Assembly (NCBI GenBank): GCA_017617475.1
Contig: JAFZWC010000023.1
Location: 1-46,016 of the forward strand
Length of the DNA: 46,016 nucleotides
Source of the DNA: Bacteroidales bacterium
GTDB lineage: Bacteria; Bacteroidota; Bacteroidia; Bacteroidales; UBA932
Direction: 5' to 3'
Shown here: in pieces, positions 8,594 to 16,307 of the stretch
Layout of the letters: each line of letters opens with the position of its first letter
Numbering within the stretch: position 1 is the first letter of the stretch
Made by a program: the position numbers and the translations under genes
Notes under the pieces: model-generated
Databases searched by the model: none
Seen by the model: only the letters and a program-made list of their open reading frames with translations
What the model was told of the DNA's origin: nothing

Positions 8594-9562
8594 ATGAACA
8601 TACGCACAGAAGAAATCATCAGCATGGCCCTGTTCCAACTGGAAGCGCACCTGGGTATGAGCGATGCTATTGTATTGCAAAATGATGACACTGTGGAGAT
8701 TCTGGGTCGAAGGTTTTACGTGATGGCGGAGACCACAGTGACAAAGAGAGGCTATAATTTCGTAGCCGAAACGCTTAAGGAGCGTGCATGGTCAGCAGAT
8801 GCACTACCCCTATTGGTGTGCGGTTCCATTTCGGAGGAAATGATGTCCATTGCCAAAGCTGACGGCATCTATACATTGGATGCTGCGGGTAATTGTGAGA
8901 TCACCCCCGAAGGTGGTCCCTTCCTGTCACTCCGAGGCAGGAAGTCCGAGTACCGGAAACAGAGTACCGTCATGGTATTCCGTACTGCCGGGCTCAGGGT
9001 ACTATATTACCTCCTGTTAGACCCCAAGAATATCCGGAAGCCCTACCGTGAAATCATGATTGATACAGACGTGTCCGTTGCAACGGTAAAGAATGTTGTC
9101 GATGCACTTACACCACAGTACTGCTTTGAATCCAAAGATGGACGTAACCTGACCAACCTCTCAAAACTTCTGGATTTCTGGGCAGAGCAGTACAACCAGT
9201 TGTATAAGCCGCGTCTTTTTGTGACGAACCTCTCGCTTGCTCCCAGAAAACAATGGCAGGACGTTCTTTTACCACAAGGCGTAAGCTGGGGTGGAGAATG
9301 CGGCGCGTTCAAAAGAGACGGTTACCTTATTCCGCAAAGTTTTGAGCTCTATACGGCCATTCCTATTCGCGAATTGATAAAAACGAGGCAGTTAATCCCG
9401 GCTAAAGAGAACGCGGTCTCCGTTTATCAAGCGTTCTGGAAACTGCCGGAGAATGCTATTCACCCATTAATCCTTTACGCAGACCTCATGGGAACAGCTG
9501 ACGGACGCTGCCGTGAGGAGGCACAACGCATCCTGAACAATGACCTAGCCTATCTCCTCTAA
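8594..9562 (+). CDS. AbiEi-like protein (type IV toxin-antitoxin antitoxin family), without partner
   Basis: This is a 322-residue protein. The first 105 residues form a mixed alpha/beta region (ISMALFQLEAHLG, FYVMAETTV, LPLLVCGSISEEMM) resembling the nuclease-fold-like N-terminus of the Bacteroidota AbiEi-type family. A winged-helix part follows (GLRVLYYLLLD...YREIMIDTDVSVATVKNVVDAL, about 135-185). The C-terminal half contains WGGECGAF, LYTAIPIRELIKTRQLIP, VSVYQAFWKLPE and HPLILYADLMGTADGRCREEA, a series I associate with proteins annotated as type IV toxin-antitoxin AbiEi-family antitoxin. The AbiEii nucleotidyltransferase toxin that normally follows is absent; the next gene is a glycoside hydrolase. 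ATG 8594 was preferred to an upstream ATG at 8546 that lies inside the promoter. It may be a stand-alone DNA-binding regulator. Confidence 0.65.
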   Translation: MNIRTEEIISMALFQLEAHLGMSDAIVLQNDDTVEILGRRFYVMAETTVTKRGYNFVAETLKERAWSADALPLLVCGSISEEMMSIAKADGIYTLDAAGNCEITPEGGPFLSLRGRKSEYRKQSTVMVFRTAGLRVLYYLLLDPKNIRKPYREIMIDTDVSVATVKNVVDALTPQYCFESKDGRNLTNLSKLLDFWAEQYNQLYKPRLFVTNLSLAPRKQWQDVLLPQGVSWGGECGAFKRDGYLIPQSFELYTAIPIRELIKTRQLIPAKENAVSVYQAFWKLPENAIHPLILYADLMGTADGRCREEAQRILNNDLAYLL

Positions 9563-9635
9563 TACCATTGCCAACCCCTTGTTGGTTGACCTGTTGTTAA
9601 TACAGGGGGCTCCGCAAAGATTCCGAATAATTCCT

Positions 9636-9643
9636 TATCTTTA
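9636..9643 (+). promoter_or_regulatory. Probable -7 element of the GHL10 gene
   Basis: TATCTTTA, one base off TAnnTTTG, ends 4 bases before the ATG at 9648. The transcript would therefore be leaderless or nearly so. No clear -33 box was found. Confidence 0.5.
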
Positions 9644-9647
9644 CGCC

Positions 9648-11072
9648 ATGAAACGTATTCTTGCCATTCTAACCACTACGCTCCTGCTTGCATCCTGCGG
9701 CATTCTCAAGACCAACATAGGAGACGTAGACGAAGACTTCAAATTCGATCCGTCCAAAGACAATATCATCCTTCAGCACGAAGTGCGCGGAGACTGGCTC
9801 ACCACCGTGGGCGGTTACGACTGGCCAGACAAAAACGACCCCGCCGAAACCCAGATTTCAAAACTCCGGACCATGATCCGGAGAATCAAGGAAGCCGGCT
9901 GCAACCTGGTATTCTTCCAGGTGGTGTCCAATATGGACGCCATGTACCCTTCGGAACTGCTTCCCTGGAGCCACGTCATTACCGGCACGCAGGGACAGGA
10001 CCCCCTCTACGACCCGCTCATGGAAGCCGTATCGGCCTGCCGGGAGGAAGGAATGGAAATCCACGCCTGGATCAACCCCCTGCGCGCCGGGAATGTGAGC
10101 CTGGAGCGCTGCCCGGAGCACGTGGTTCTCAAGCACCCGGAGTGGATCCAGCAGTACGGTAGCGGATACTACCTGGACCCCGCCCTGCCGGAAGTGCAGG
10201 AACACCTGTACAACCTGGTCACGGAACTGATGACCAACTACGACCTGGACGGCATCCACATAGACGACTACTTCTACCCGGACGGCATCCAGACCGATGA
10301 AAAGCAATGGGCCGAAAAGAACTTTCCTGCCGGAACCGACAAGGATGAATGGCGCTTCAAAAATATAGACCTCTGCGTCAAGGCCATGTACGACGCCACC
10401 CACGCCGCCAAACCCACCGCCACCTTCGGCATCTCCCCCGCCGGCCGACTGGAGAACACCCTGAAACTGTATGCCGACCCCCGCCGCTGGGTGGAACAGG
10501 GCATCGTAGACTACCTGGTGCCCCAGATCTATTGGCCCCACGGCCATAAGACGGCCGACTTCAAGCAAGTGCTGGACAGCTGGAAAGACATAGTGGGCAA
10601 CGTTCCTATGTTCACTGGCCTGGCCGCCTACCGCCTGGGAGAAACGGGCTTTGAATCCATGGCCGAATTCATCCGTCAGGTAGAGGAGTGCCGCGAGGCT
10701 CACTACGTGTTGGGCCACATCTGGTTCCGCACCGCCTTCATCCTGAACAGCGAATTCCAACCCACCCTGCAGAACGTCATCTATAAATACGGGTCCCTGG
10801 TTCCAAAGATTGGGAAAAGCGACCGCGACGTCCCCGGCCGTCCCACGGTAAGCCTGTACGGAACGGAAATCCAATGGGCCGAAGTCCCCGGCGCCGAGGG
10901 CTACGCCGTATACGAGCTGTCTAAGGAGACCAAGGGCTGGCGAGCCAATTTGGTATACAGCGGCCCGCACATCAGCTACAATGGCCAGCCCCGCTGCAAC
11001 TACGCCGTGCTGGCCTACGCCGACAAGGAGAAGGGAGAGCTCTCGGAAGTGGTCTTCATCCCCAGCAAATAA
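9648..11072 (+). CDS. GHL10 family glycoside-hydrolase-like lipoprotein
   Basis: This 474-residue protein has a lipoprotein signal MKRILAILTTTLLLASC, so the mature Cys is residue 17. The body is a TIM-barrel of the family-10-like GHL10 group (PF02638). EVRGDWLTT opens it, IRRIKEAGCNLVFFQV follows, then MEIHAWINPLRA, DGIHIDDYFYPD, FGISPAGR and DYLVPQIYWP, the strand-end motifs of this family. The last 90 residues look like a fibronectin-III-type module (PTVSLYGTEIQWAEVPGAEGYAVYEL). The family is thought to act on glycans, but its substrates are poorly known. It is a single gene with a terminator behind it. An upstream start at 9579 in the same frame is rejected because it precedes the signal peptide and the promoter. 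Confidence 0.85.
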   Translation: MKRILAILTTTLLLASCGILKTNIGDVDEDFKFDPSKDNIILQHEVRGDWLTTVGGYDWPDKNDPAETQISKLRTMIRRIKEAGCNLVFFQVVSNMDAMYPSELLPWSHVITGTQGQDPLYDPLMEAVSACREEGMEIHAWINPLRAGNVSLERCPEHVVLKHPEWIQQYGSGYYLDPALPEVQEHLYNLVTELMTNYDLDGIHIDDYFYPDGIQTDEKQWAEKNFPAGTDKDEWRFKNIDLCVKAMYDATHAAKPTATFGISPAGRLENTLKLYADPRRWVEQGIVDYLVPQIYWPHGHKTADFKQVLDSWKDIVGNVPMFTGLAAYRLGETGFESMAEFIRQVEECREAHYVLGHIWFRTAFILNSEFQPTLQNVIYKYGSLVPKIGKSDRDVPGRPTVSLYGTEIQWAEVPGAEGYAVYELSKETKGWRANLVYSGPHISYNGQPRCNYAVLAYADKEKGELSEVVFIPSK

Positions 11073-11075
11073 CGG

Positions 11076-11107
11076 AAAAAGCCGGTCCTCGCGGGCCGGC
11101 TTTCTTT
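11076..11107 (+). terminator. Intrinsic terminator after the GHL10 gene
   Basis: AAGCCGG/CCGGCTT arms around a GC-rich loop, followed by TTCTTTT, start 4 bases after the stop codon. The A-run on the 5' side may let it also stop the convergent DUF4332 gene. Confidence 0.8.
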
Positions 11108-11121
11108 TAATAATTAAGGAA

Positions 11122-11529
11122 TTAGTAGGTTACGACGGGCTCCAGTTTCTGAGCCAGTTCGATGTACTTGGCAATCTCTTTCTCCACCGGGGTGCGCTTG
11201 CACAGGTGCTTGGCTTCATTCACTTCCAGCATCTTGGCGGCCAGGTTGGCGGCATTGCGGTTGCGGAGCTCCTTGACGGTATCTACACCGGCGGCTTCCA
11301 GCAGTTCGGAGAACTGAGGACCTACGCCCTTGACACGGAACAGATCTGCGTGATTTACCCAGGTGAGGATTAAATCACCACGGATGCCGGTCTTTTCTTC
11401 CAAAGCCTTGCGGCCCTTGGCGCTGGCACCTTCTTTCAGCAGCTGATCTACAGTTTCAATGCCGATGGCAATGAGCTTCTCGGCGTACACAGGGCCGATA
11501 CCCTGAATGTCAATGATTTTGTAAGCCAT
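11122..11529 (-). CDS. DUF4332 helix-hairpin-helix protein
   Basis: This 135-residue cytoplasmic protein has two helix-hairpin-helix-like repeats: IQGIGPVYAEKLIAIGIETVDQLL (residues 8-31) and VKGVGPQFSELLEAAGVDTVKEL (about 66-88). This is the arrangement of DUF4332 (PF14229). The GxG turns normally contact DNA or RNA backbone phosphate, so nucleic-acid binding is likely, but the biological role of the family is not established. It is a monocistronic gene transcribed away from the unknown gene at 11638, with its own -7 box at 11572-11579. Confidence 0.85.
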   Translation of the reverse strand: MAYKIIDIQGIGPVYAEKLIAIGIETVDQLLKEGASAKGRKALEEKTGIRGDLILTWVNHADLFRVKGVGPQFSELLEAAGVDTVKELRNRNAANLAAKMLEVNEAKHLCKRTPVEKEIAKYIELAQKLEPVVTY

Positions 11530-11571
11530 AGTGTAAATAATATTTAGTGGTTATAAAAGCCAATTCAACCT

Positions 11572-11579
11572 CAAAGTTA
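11572..11579 (-). promoter_or_regulatory. -7 element of the DUF4332 gene
   Basis: TAACTTTG on the minus strand, 42 bases upstream of the DUF4332 ATG, fits TAnnTTTG. Confidence 0.6.
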
Positions 11580-11611
11580 AAAAAAATCACGGAAAAAAGG
11601 AAATTTTTACA

Positions 11612-11619
11612 TATATTTG
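11612..11619 (+). promoter_or_regulatory. -7 element of the 11638-14580 operon
   Basis: TATATTTG lies 18 bases before the ATG at 11638 and fits TAnnTTTG. It is back to back with the DUF4332 promoter. Confidence 0.65.
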
Positions 11620-11637
11620 CAGATGTAGGCGAAATTT

Positions 11638-12099
11638 ATGGAAAACTTTCCGTTAGACAGCGAAAAGATTTATTTCTCTTCGGACATGCTCACGCTGGAC
11701 TGTGAAGACGGTCCGGTTACGCTGAAAGTTTCCGACTGGCTTCACAAAGATCCCGTTCGCATCCACAAAATGATAGTCAAAGAGAAAGTCCTTCAGGTGG
11801 ACCAGATGGAGGTATTCGCACCGCTGGTATCCAAACTCAGAAGGGCCGATTACGACTATTACAAGCGCATCACAGGGCTCAAGATGATGATTGATTTCCC
11901 CGGATTCCCCTCGGAAATCGAAGCCCGCATCCCCTACGACACCGACCCCATCGCCTTCTACAAATGGTGGCGCAAAGGCAAGAACGAAAACCGCGTATAC
12001 CTCTCCCCCGCCTACCAGTTCAAACTTTTCCAGAAAGTGTCCCACATGGAGCCCAAGATCATGCTCAAGAAGGACATCGATTTCGTTAAGACCTTCTGA
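11638..12099 (+). CDS. Conserved-looking protein of unknown function
   Basis: This 153-residue soluble protein has no signal peptide or membrane segment and is not recognised. It has a mixed beta/alpha pattern, the aromatic-rich stretch DTDPIAFYKWWRKGK (about 101-115), and a basic C-terminus. It is first in an operon: the leucine-rich-repeat gene starts two bases after its stop, and the pseudouridine synthase and hydrolase genes follow with ATGA overlaps. The tight coupling suggests constant co-expression but gives no function. Confidence 0.75.
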   Translation: MENFPLDSEKIYFSSDMLTLDCEDGPVTLKVSDWLHKDPVRIHKMIVKEKVLQVDQMEVFAPLVSKLRRADYDYYKRITGLKMMIDFPGFPSEIEARIPYDTDPIAFYKWWRKGKNENRVYLSPAYQFKLFQKVSHMEPKIMLKKDIDFVKTF

Positions 12100-12101
12100 T
12101 C

Positions 12102-12722
12102 ATGACCTTGGAACAAATCCTGGCCGTCCCCACCACCCCTTCGCAGGAAGAGCTGGATAGGGACATTTGGGACGGCGACAACTGTGTAAGCTATTCGGCC
12201 GACGGCAAACGCCTGCTGGACGCCGAGAATTTCCCCTCGGAAGTCACCGTCCGGGAAGGTTGCGAAGTCATCTGCGACGACGCCTTCGCCTTTCAGGACT
12301 ACATGGCCGGCCGGAAGATAGGCGAGGAAGTCCCCCTGGAAGAGCGCTCCTCCTATCTGGAAAAGATCACCCTTCCCGCCAGCGTCACGCACATCGGCGC
12401 AGCCGCCTTCTGCGAATGCGGGGAACTCGTCAAGATCAAGCTTCCCGCCGGGCTTCTGAGCATAGGTGCATCGGCCTTTGCCGACTGCTGGCAGCTGGAG
12501 AAGATTACGCTTCCCGCGGGCACGCGAATTATCGGCCCCGGCGCTTTTCAGGGCTGCATCAACCTTTATCAGATTAAGCTGAACAAGGCCCTGGAGGTGA
12601 TTGGAGACGAGGCCTTCGACGACTGCGAGTCGCTGGAGACCATCATCATTCCCCATGGCACGCTGGACCATTTCATGAAACTCCTTCCCAAGGAATTACA
12701 TCCCCTGATAGAAGAATTATGA
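12102..12722 (+). CDS. Cytoplasmic BspA-type leucine-rich repeat protein
   Basis: This 206-residue protein contains about five LRR_5/BspA-type repeats between residues 45 and 180: EVICDDAFAF, ITLPASVTHIGAAAFCECGELVKI, LPAGLLSIGASAFADCWQLEKI, LPAGTRIIGPGAFQGCINLYQI and ALEVIGDEAFDDCESLETI. BspA-like repeats are usually on exported surface proteins, but this one has no signal peptide and is encoded between cytoplasmic proteins. Its stop overlaps the start of the RluA-type gene (ATGA), so translation is coupled. It may be an intracellular protein-interaction scaffold; its partner is unknown. Confidence 0.85.
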   Translation: MTLEQILAVPTTPSQEELDRDIWDGDNCVSYSADGKRLLDAENFPSEVTVREGCEVICDDAFAFQDYMAGRKIGEEVPLEERSSYLEKITLPASVTHIGAAAFCECGELVKIKLPAGLLSIGASAFADCWQLEKITLPAGTRIIGPGAFQGCINLYQIKLNKALEVIGDEAFDDCESLETIIIPHGTLDHFMKLLPKELHPLIEEL

Positions 12723-13672
12723 CCGGACAAAACTACAAGGTAGCCCACGACGGTTTCCTGCTGCAATATCTGTTTGAAATCCTTCCCGGACAGTCCCGCA
12801 CCGGCGTCAAGAACCTGCTATCCAAAGGACAGGTGCTGGTGAACGGCGAGGGCCAGACGGCTTTTGACCTGCCGATCAAAAAGGGCGACAAGCTCACTAT
12901 TCTGCCCAAGGGCATTTCCATTGCCCGCGCCACCCGCTCCGATGCCCGGGACGAGGTCCTGAAAGCCGGCGTGCAGATTCTCTTCGAAGACGAGAACTAC
13001 ATTGTGGTGGACAAACCCTCCGGCATGCTCTCCGTAGCTACCGGCAAGGAGAAAAAGACGCTGTACTCCCTCCTGAACGCCTATATTAAGGTGAATGCCC
13101 GCATGCAGCGCAAGGAAGACCTCCTCTCCGGCAAGGAGCCCGACCGCTCCACCGCAAAAGTCTGGATTGTGCACCGCCTGGACAAGGGGACATCCGGAGC
13201 CCTGGTCTTCGCCAAGAACGAGCGTGCCAAGGACATCCTCCAGAGCAAATGGAAAGATCTGGTGGCCGAAAGAAAATACATAGCCTGGCTGGAAGGCAAG
13301 CCGGAGAAAGAAAGAGGCGCCATCCAAACCTGGCTGGTAGAGAACCCCAAGTCCCTGAAGATGACCTCCTTCGACACGGAGGTTAAAGACGGCCAGCTGG
13401 CCATTACCCACTACCGCGTATTAAGCACCAGCCGCCATTACTCCCAGGTGGAATTCTCCCTGGAGACCGGACGCAAGAACCAGATCCGTGTGCATGCCGC
13501 CACCCTGGGCTGCCCCGTGGCCGGCGACGAGAAATACGGCGCCCAGACGGACCCCATCAAACGCCTGGCCCTGCATGCCCATACGCTGGTGTTCCGCAAT
13601 CCCTTCTCCGGGAATATGGTGCGCTGCACCTCTCCCCTGCCCGAATCCTTTGAACGGTTTACCCTCAAATGA
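12719..13672 (+). CDS. RluA-family pseudouridine synthase with S4 domain
   Basis: This 317-residue enzyme has an N-terminal S4 RNA-binding domain (about 20-75, including RTGVKNLLSKGQVLVNG). The RluA catalytic domain follows, with the motif I region NYIVVDKPSGMLS, the catalytic HRLDKGTSG motif (Asp at about residue 155) and the C-terminal RKNQIRVHAATLGCPVAGDEKYG. It isomerises uridine to pseudouridine in rRNA or tRNA. The family cannot be assigned to RluC, RluD or another target site from the sequence alone. Start and stop both overlap neighbours by 4 bases (ATGA), so it is tightly coupled to the LRR gene and the hydrolase. Confidence 0.93.
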   Translation: MTGQNYKVAHDGFLLQYLFEILPGQSRTGVKNLLSKGQVLVNGEGQTAFDLPIKKGDKLTILPKGISIARATRSDARDEVLKAGVQILFEDENYIVVDKPSGMLSVATGKEKKTLYSLLNAYIKVNARMQRKEDLLSGKEPDRSTAKVWIVHRLDKGTSGALVFAKNERAKDILQSKWKDLVAERKYIAWLEGKPEKERGAIQTWLVENPKSLKMTSFDTEVKDGQLAITHYRVLSTSRHYSQVEFSLETGRKNQIRVHAATLGCPVAGDEKYGAQTDPIKRLALHAHTLVFRNPFSGNMVRCTSPLPESFERFTLK

Positions 13673-14580
13673 AAACCCTTACCATCCCCTCCGGCGACCT
13701 CCAGCTGCAAGCTGCCATCATCGCTCCCGAACAGCCCAAGGCTGTGGTGGTGTTTGTCCACGGCATGGCCGAGCACAAAGAGCGCTACTACCCCTTCATG
13801 ACTTATCTCTGCGGGCAGGGTTTCGCCTGCGTCATCTACGACCAGCGCGGCCATGGCGCCACGGCCCAAAGCCCGGAAGACCTGGGCTATTTTGGCAAGA
13901 AGGGCGTGAACCTTCTGGTAGAAGACACCCGCAACGTCATCCGCTGGACGCGGCAGCAGTACGCCGGCCTCAAGCTCGTGCTCTTCGGCCACAGTATGGG
14001 TTCCATGGTGGTTCGCTGCTTCGCCAAGCAATATGATGACCTTATCGACGGCCTGGTGGTCTGCGGAAGTCCCTCCGACAACGGGGTGGCCGGCCTGGGC
14101 ATCCTGGTCACCTATGCCATCCAGCTCTTCAAGGGAGAGCGTCACCGCTCCAAGAAGGTAGCCCTCATGATGTTCGGCACGCATGAAAAGAAGTTTAGGG
14201 CCGAAGGCATGCACAACGCCTGGCTCTCTACCAACAGGGCAAACGTCCAGGAGTACAACGAAGACCCTCTGTGCGGTTTCAAGTTCACCCTCAACGGTTA
14301 CCGCGTGGTGATGCAGCTCATCCGGGAAACCTATTCGCCCAAAGGCTGGGCAGTAAGAAACCCCAATTTGCCCGTGCATTTCCTGGTGGGCGCCGAAGAT
14401 CCCTGCATCATCTCCCGGGAGGCCTTTGACAAGGCGGTGGAGTTCTTCCGCAACCGCGGCTACAAGAAGGTCAGCGCCAAGGTGTACACCGGGATGCGCC
14501 ACGAGGTCCTCAACGAGCTGGGCAAGGAAAGTGTATGGGAGGACGTAGGAAACGTCATCGGGAGCATTCTGGTTTCGTAA
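13669..14580 (+). CDS. Alpha/beta hydrolase (S33/monoacylglycerol-lipase-like)
   Basis: This 303-residue protein has an oxyanion-hole motif VFVHGMAEHKERY (about 25-38), an acidic strand-turn YDQRGHGAT, the nucleophile elbow GHSMGS (about 107-112), and a late Asp/His pair in VGAEDPC and GMRHEV. This layout fits the serine aminopeptidase S33/lysophospholipase group, which hydrolyses esters such as monoacylglycerols. No signal peptide is present, so it acts in the cytoplasm. It is the last gene of the operon that begins at 11638. Its stop codon lies just ahead of the SRP RNA promoter. Confidence 0.88.
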   Translation: MKTLTIPSGDLQLQAAIIAPEQPKAVVVFVHGMAEHKERYYPFMTYLCGQGFACVIYDQRGHGATAQSPEDLGYFGKKGVNLLVEDTRNVIRWTRQQYAGLKLVLFGHSMGSMVVRCFAKQYDDLIDGLVVCGSPSDNGVAGLGILVTYAIQLFKGERHRSKKVALMMFGTHEKKFRAEGMHNAWLSTNRANVQEYNEDPLCGFKFTLNGYRVVMQLIRETYSPKGWAVRNPNLPVHFLVGAEDPCIISREAFDKAVEFFRNRGYKKVSAKVYTGMRHEVLNELGKESVWEDVGNVIGSILVS

Positions 14581-14595
14581 TTCAAAAAGTTTTTA

Positions 14596-14603
14596 TACCT
14601 TTG
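14596..14603 (+). promoter_or_regulatory. -7 element of the SRP RNA gene
   Basis: TACCTTTG lies 5 bases before the first base of the predicted RNA stem. The -33 position falls in the last codons of the hydrolase gene and is only a partial match (GTTT). Confidence 0.65.
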
Positions 14604-14607
14604 TGGC

Positions 14608-14710
14608 GGGAAAGTCTTGTACGACCAGCTCCCTCTGAAATCCCCCAGGGTAGGAATACAGCAAGGGTAGGAGGTCGTAGCGGTGCGATACAAGGTGCTT
14701 TCCCTTTTTT
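14608..14710 (+). ncRNA. ffs: Signal recognition particle RNA, small bacterial (4.5S) type
   Basis: The transcript folds into one long hairpin. GGGAAAG (14608-14614) pairs with CTTTCCC (14698-14704), CTTGTA with TACAAG, and CGACC with GGTCG. The tip carries the domain IV signature of SRP RNA, an asymmetric loop with CCAGG...GGAA.ACAGCAAGG, related to the GGUCAGG/GGAAGCAGC loops bound by the Ffh M domain. Six T follow the stem as the terminator. The length of about 100 bases is right for the small type without an Alu domain. It pairs with Ffh in co-translational membrane targeting. The gene lies between two protein genes and overlaps the false upstream extension of the next ORF. Confidence 0.87.
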
Positions 14711-14718
14711 GTTTGCCT

Positions 14719-15909
14719 ATGACCGCAGTATACACTATTACTTCCGGACTGCACAATGAGCAGTCGGTGGCCAGATTAAGCGACGCCTTCCTCTCCGAGG
14801 TTTTCCCGGAGGGAGGTTTCGAGTTCAAGGGTTCCAACTTTTCCGACTTCGGCACGCACAGCCTGGATCTGATCTATGTGCGCACCGGCGGGGCCGAGGG
14901 CATCTTCAAGCAGCTTTTGCCGGAGATGCTGGCCCGCGGGACCGAGCGGTACTACCTGCTCACTTCGGGCAAGAGCAACTCCCTGGCCGCCTCGCTGGAA
15001 ATTCTCTCCTACCTTCGGCAGCAGGGGCTCCAGGGCGAGGTTCTGCATGGCAGCGCCGAATATCTTCGGCACCGCGTGCAGGTGCTCTCTACCGTGGCAG
15101 AAGCCCGCAAAAAGCTGCAGGGCACGCGCATCGGCGTCATCGGCCAGCCTTCTGACTGGCTCATCGCCAGCCAGGCCGACCCTATGGCCGTAATGGACAA
15201 GCTGGGCGTACGGCTGGTGGAAGTGCCTATGGAAGAGCTCCTGAACGAGATTGCCAAGGCTCCCGAGGACAACGCCCCCGCCGAGGTACAGATGGCCGAT
15301 AACGTGCGCAAATCCTACCCCGGCGCCACGCAGATATACCACGCGCTGGAAGTACTGGTGAAAAAGTATGAACTGGGCGCCTTTACATTAAGGTGCTTCG
15401 ATTTGCTCACCGCCGTAGGCAATACCGGCTGCCTGGCACTGGCCTCGTTCAATGCCGACGGCATTCCCGCCGCCTGCGAGGGAGACGTTCCCGCCCTGCT
15501 GTCCATGATGATAGCCCAGGCCGTCACAGGCTGCACGGGCTTCCAGGCTAATCCGTCCCGCATCGACGTGCAAACTGGCGAAATGCTCTTCGCCCACTGC
15601 ACAGTACCGTTCAATATGGTCACGGACTGGCAGTACGACACGCATTACGAGTCCGGCATAGGCGTAGGCATCCATGGCAACCTGCCGGAAGGCCCGGTGA
15701 CGGTATTCAAGGTTTCCGGCAAACTGGACCGCCATTTTGTGGCCGAAGGGGAACTCCTGTACAACCAGTATGAAGACAACCTCTGCCGCACCCAAGTGGT
15801 GCTCAGGCTTCAGCCGGAGGAAGCCAGGTACTTCCTGACCAACCCCATCGGCAATCATCACATCATTCTGCCGGGACACTGTAAAGAGCTGCTGGAGGAG
15901 CTTCTGTAA
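14719..15909 (+). CDS. L-fucose/L-arabinose isomerase-family-like protein
   Basis: This 396-residue soluble protein starts at ATG 14719, because a GTG 36 bases upstream is inside the SRP RNA. The first 160 residues form an alpha/beta region (SLDLIYVRTGGAEGIFKQLLPEML, RYYLLTSGKSNSLAASLEILSYL, RIGVIGQPSDWLIAS). The second half resembles the C-terminal domain of fucose/arabinose isomerases: FTLRCFDLL, CLALASFNADGIPAACEGDVPALLSMM, MLFAHCTVPF and GNHHIILPG. Members of this group in Bacteroidota are often annotated as fucose isomerase, but a sugar isomerase activity is not certain. The Fur-family gene starts inside its stop codon (TAATG), so the two are coupled. Confidence 0.75.
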   Translation: MTAVYTITSGLHNEQSVARLSDAFLSEVFPEGGFEFKGSNFSDFGTHSLDLIYVRTGGAEGIFKQLLPEMLARGTERYYLLTSGKSNSLAASLEILSYLRQQGLQGEVLHGSAEYLRHRVQVLSTVAEARKKLQGTRIGVIGQPSDWLIASQADPMAVMDKLGVRLVEVPMEELLNEIAKAPEDNAPAEVQMADNVRKSYPGATQIYHALEVLVKKYELGAFTLRCFDLLTAVGNTGCLALASFNADGIPAACEGDVPALLSMMIAQAVTGCTGFQANPSRIDVQTGEMLFAHCTVPFNMVTDWQYDTHYESGIGVGIHGNLPEGPVTVFKVSGKLDRHFVAEGELLYNQYEDNLCRTQVVLRLQPEEARYFLTNPIGNHHIILPGHCKELLEELL

Positions 15910-16307
15910 TGGAACATCTGCTGGAAGAACACGGAGTAAAGGCAACGCCCAACCGCCTGCTGGTGGCCCGGGCGCTGGCCGAAGCGGGCCGTCCCCTGTC
16001 CCTGATGGAACTGGAGGCCCGGCTGGAAACCATAGACAAGAGCGCCATCTTCCGCACGCTGGGAACCTTTAAGGAAGCGCACCTGGTACATGCGCTGGAA
16101 GACTCCGGAGACGGTGTGCGCTACGAACTGTGCCACAGCCATCACGAAGACCACGACGATGACCTCCACGTGCATTTCTACTGCACCAAATGTCACCGTA
16201 CCTTCTGTCTGGAAGACACACCCATCCCTCCGGTATCAGCACCGGAAGGGTACGAGGTGGAAACGAAGAGCTATCTGCTCAAGGGCGTTTGCCCGGAATG
16301 TCAATAG
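15909..16307 (+). CDS. Fur-family metalloregulator
   Basis: This 132-residue protein has a winged helix at residues 1-75 (KATPNRLLVARALAEAGRPLSLMELEARL, then KSAIFRTLGTFKEAHLVHAL). A metal-binding dimerisation domain follows with an unusually dense His/Asp stretch, HSHHEDHDDDLHVHFYC (about 89-105). Cys pairs CTKC (about 105-108) and CPEC (about 128-131) form the structural zinc site of Fur/Zur proteins. It represses metal uptake or stress genes when metal-loaded; whether Fe, Zn or another metal is sensed cannot be told. The last 29 bases overlap the 3' end of the convergent SGNH-phytase gene. Confidence 0.88.
   Translation: MEHLLEEHGVKATPNRLLVARALAEAGRPLSLMELEARLETIDKSAIFRTLGTFKEAHLVHALEDSGDGVRYELCHSHHEDHDDDLHVHFYCTKCHRTFCLEDTPIPPVSAPEGYEVETKSYLLKGVCPECQ

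Noticed and set aside
9858..10970. 370-codon open frame on the minus strand
   Set aside because: Antisense of the GHL10 gene; composition-driven and without recognisable motifs.
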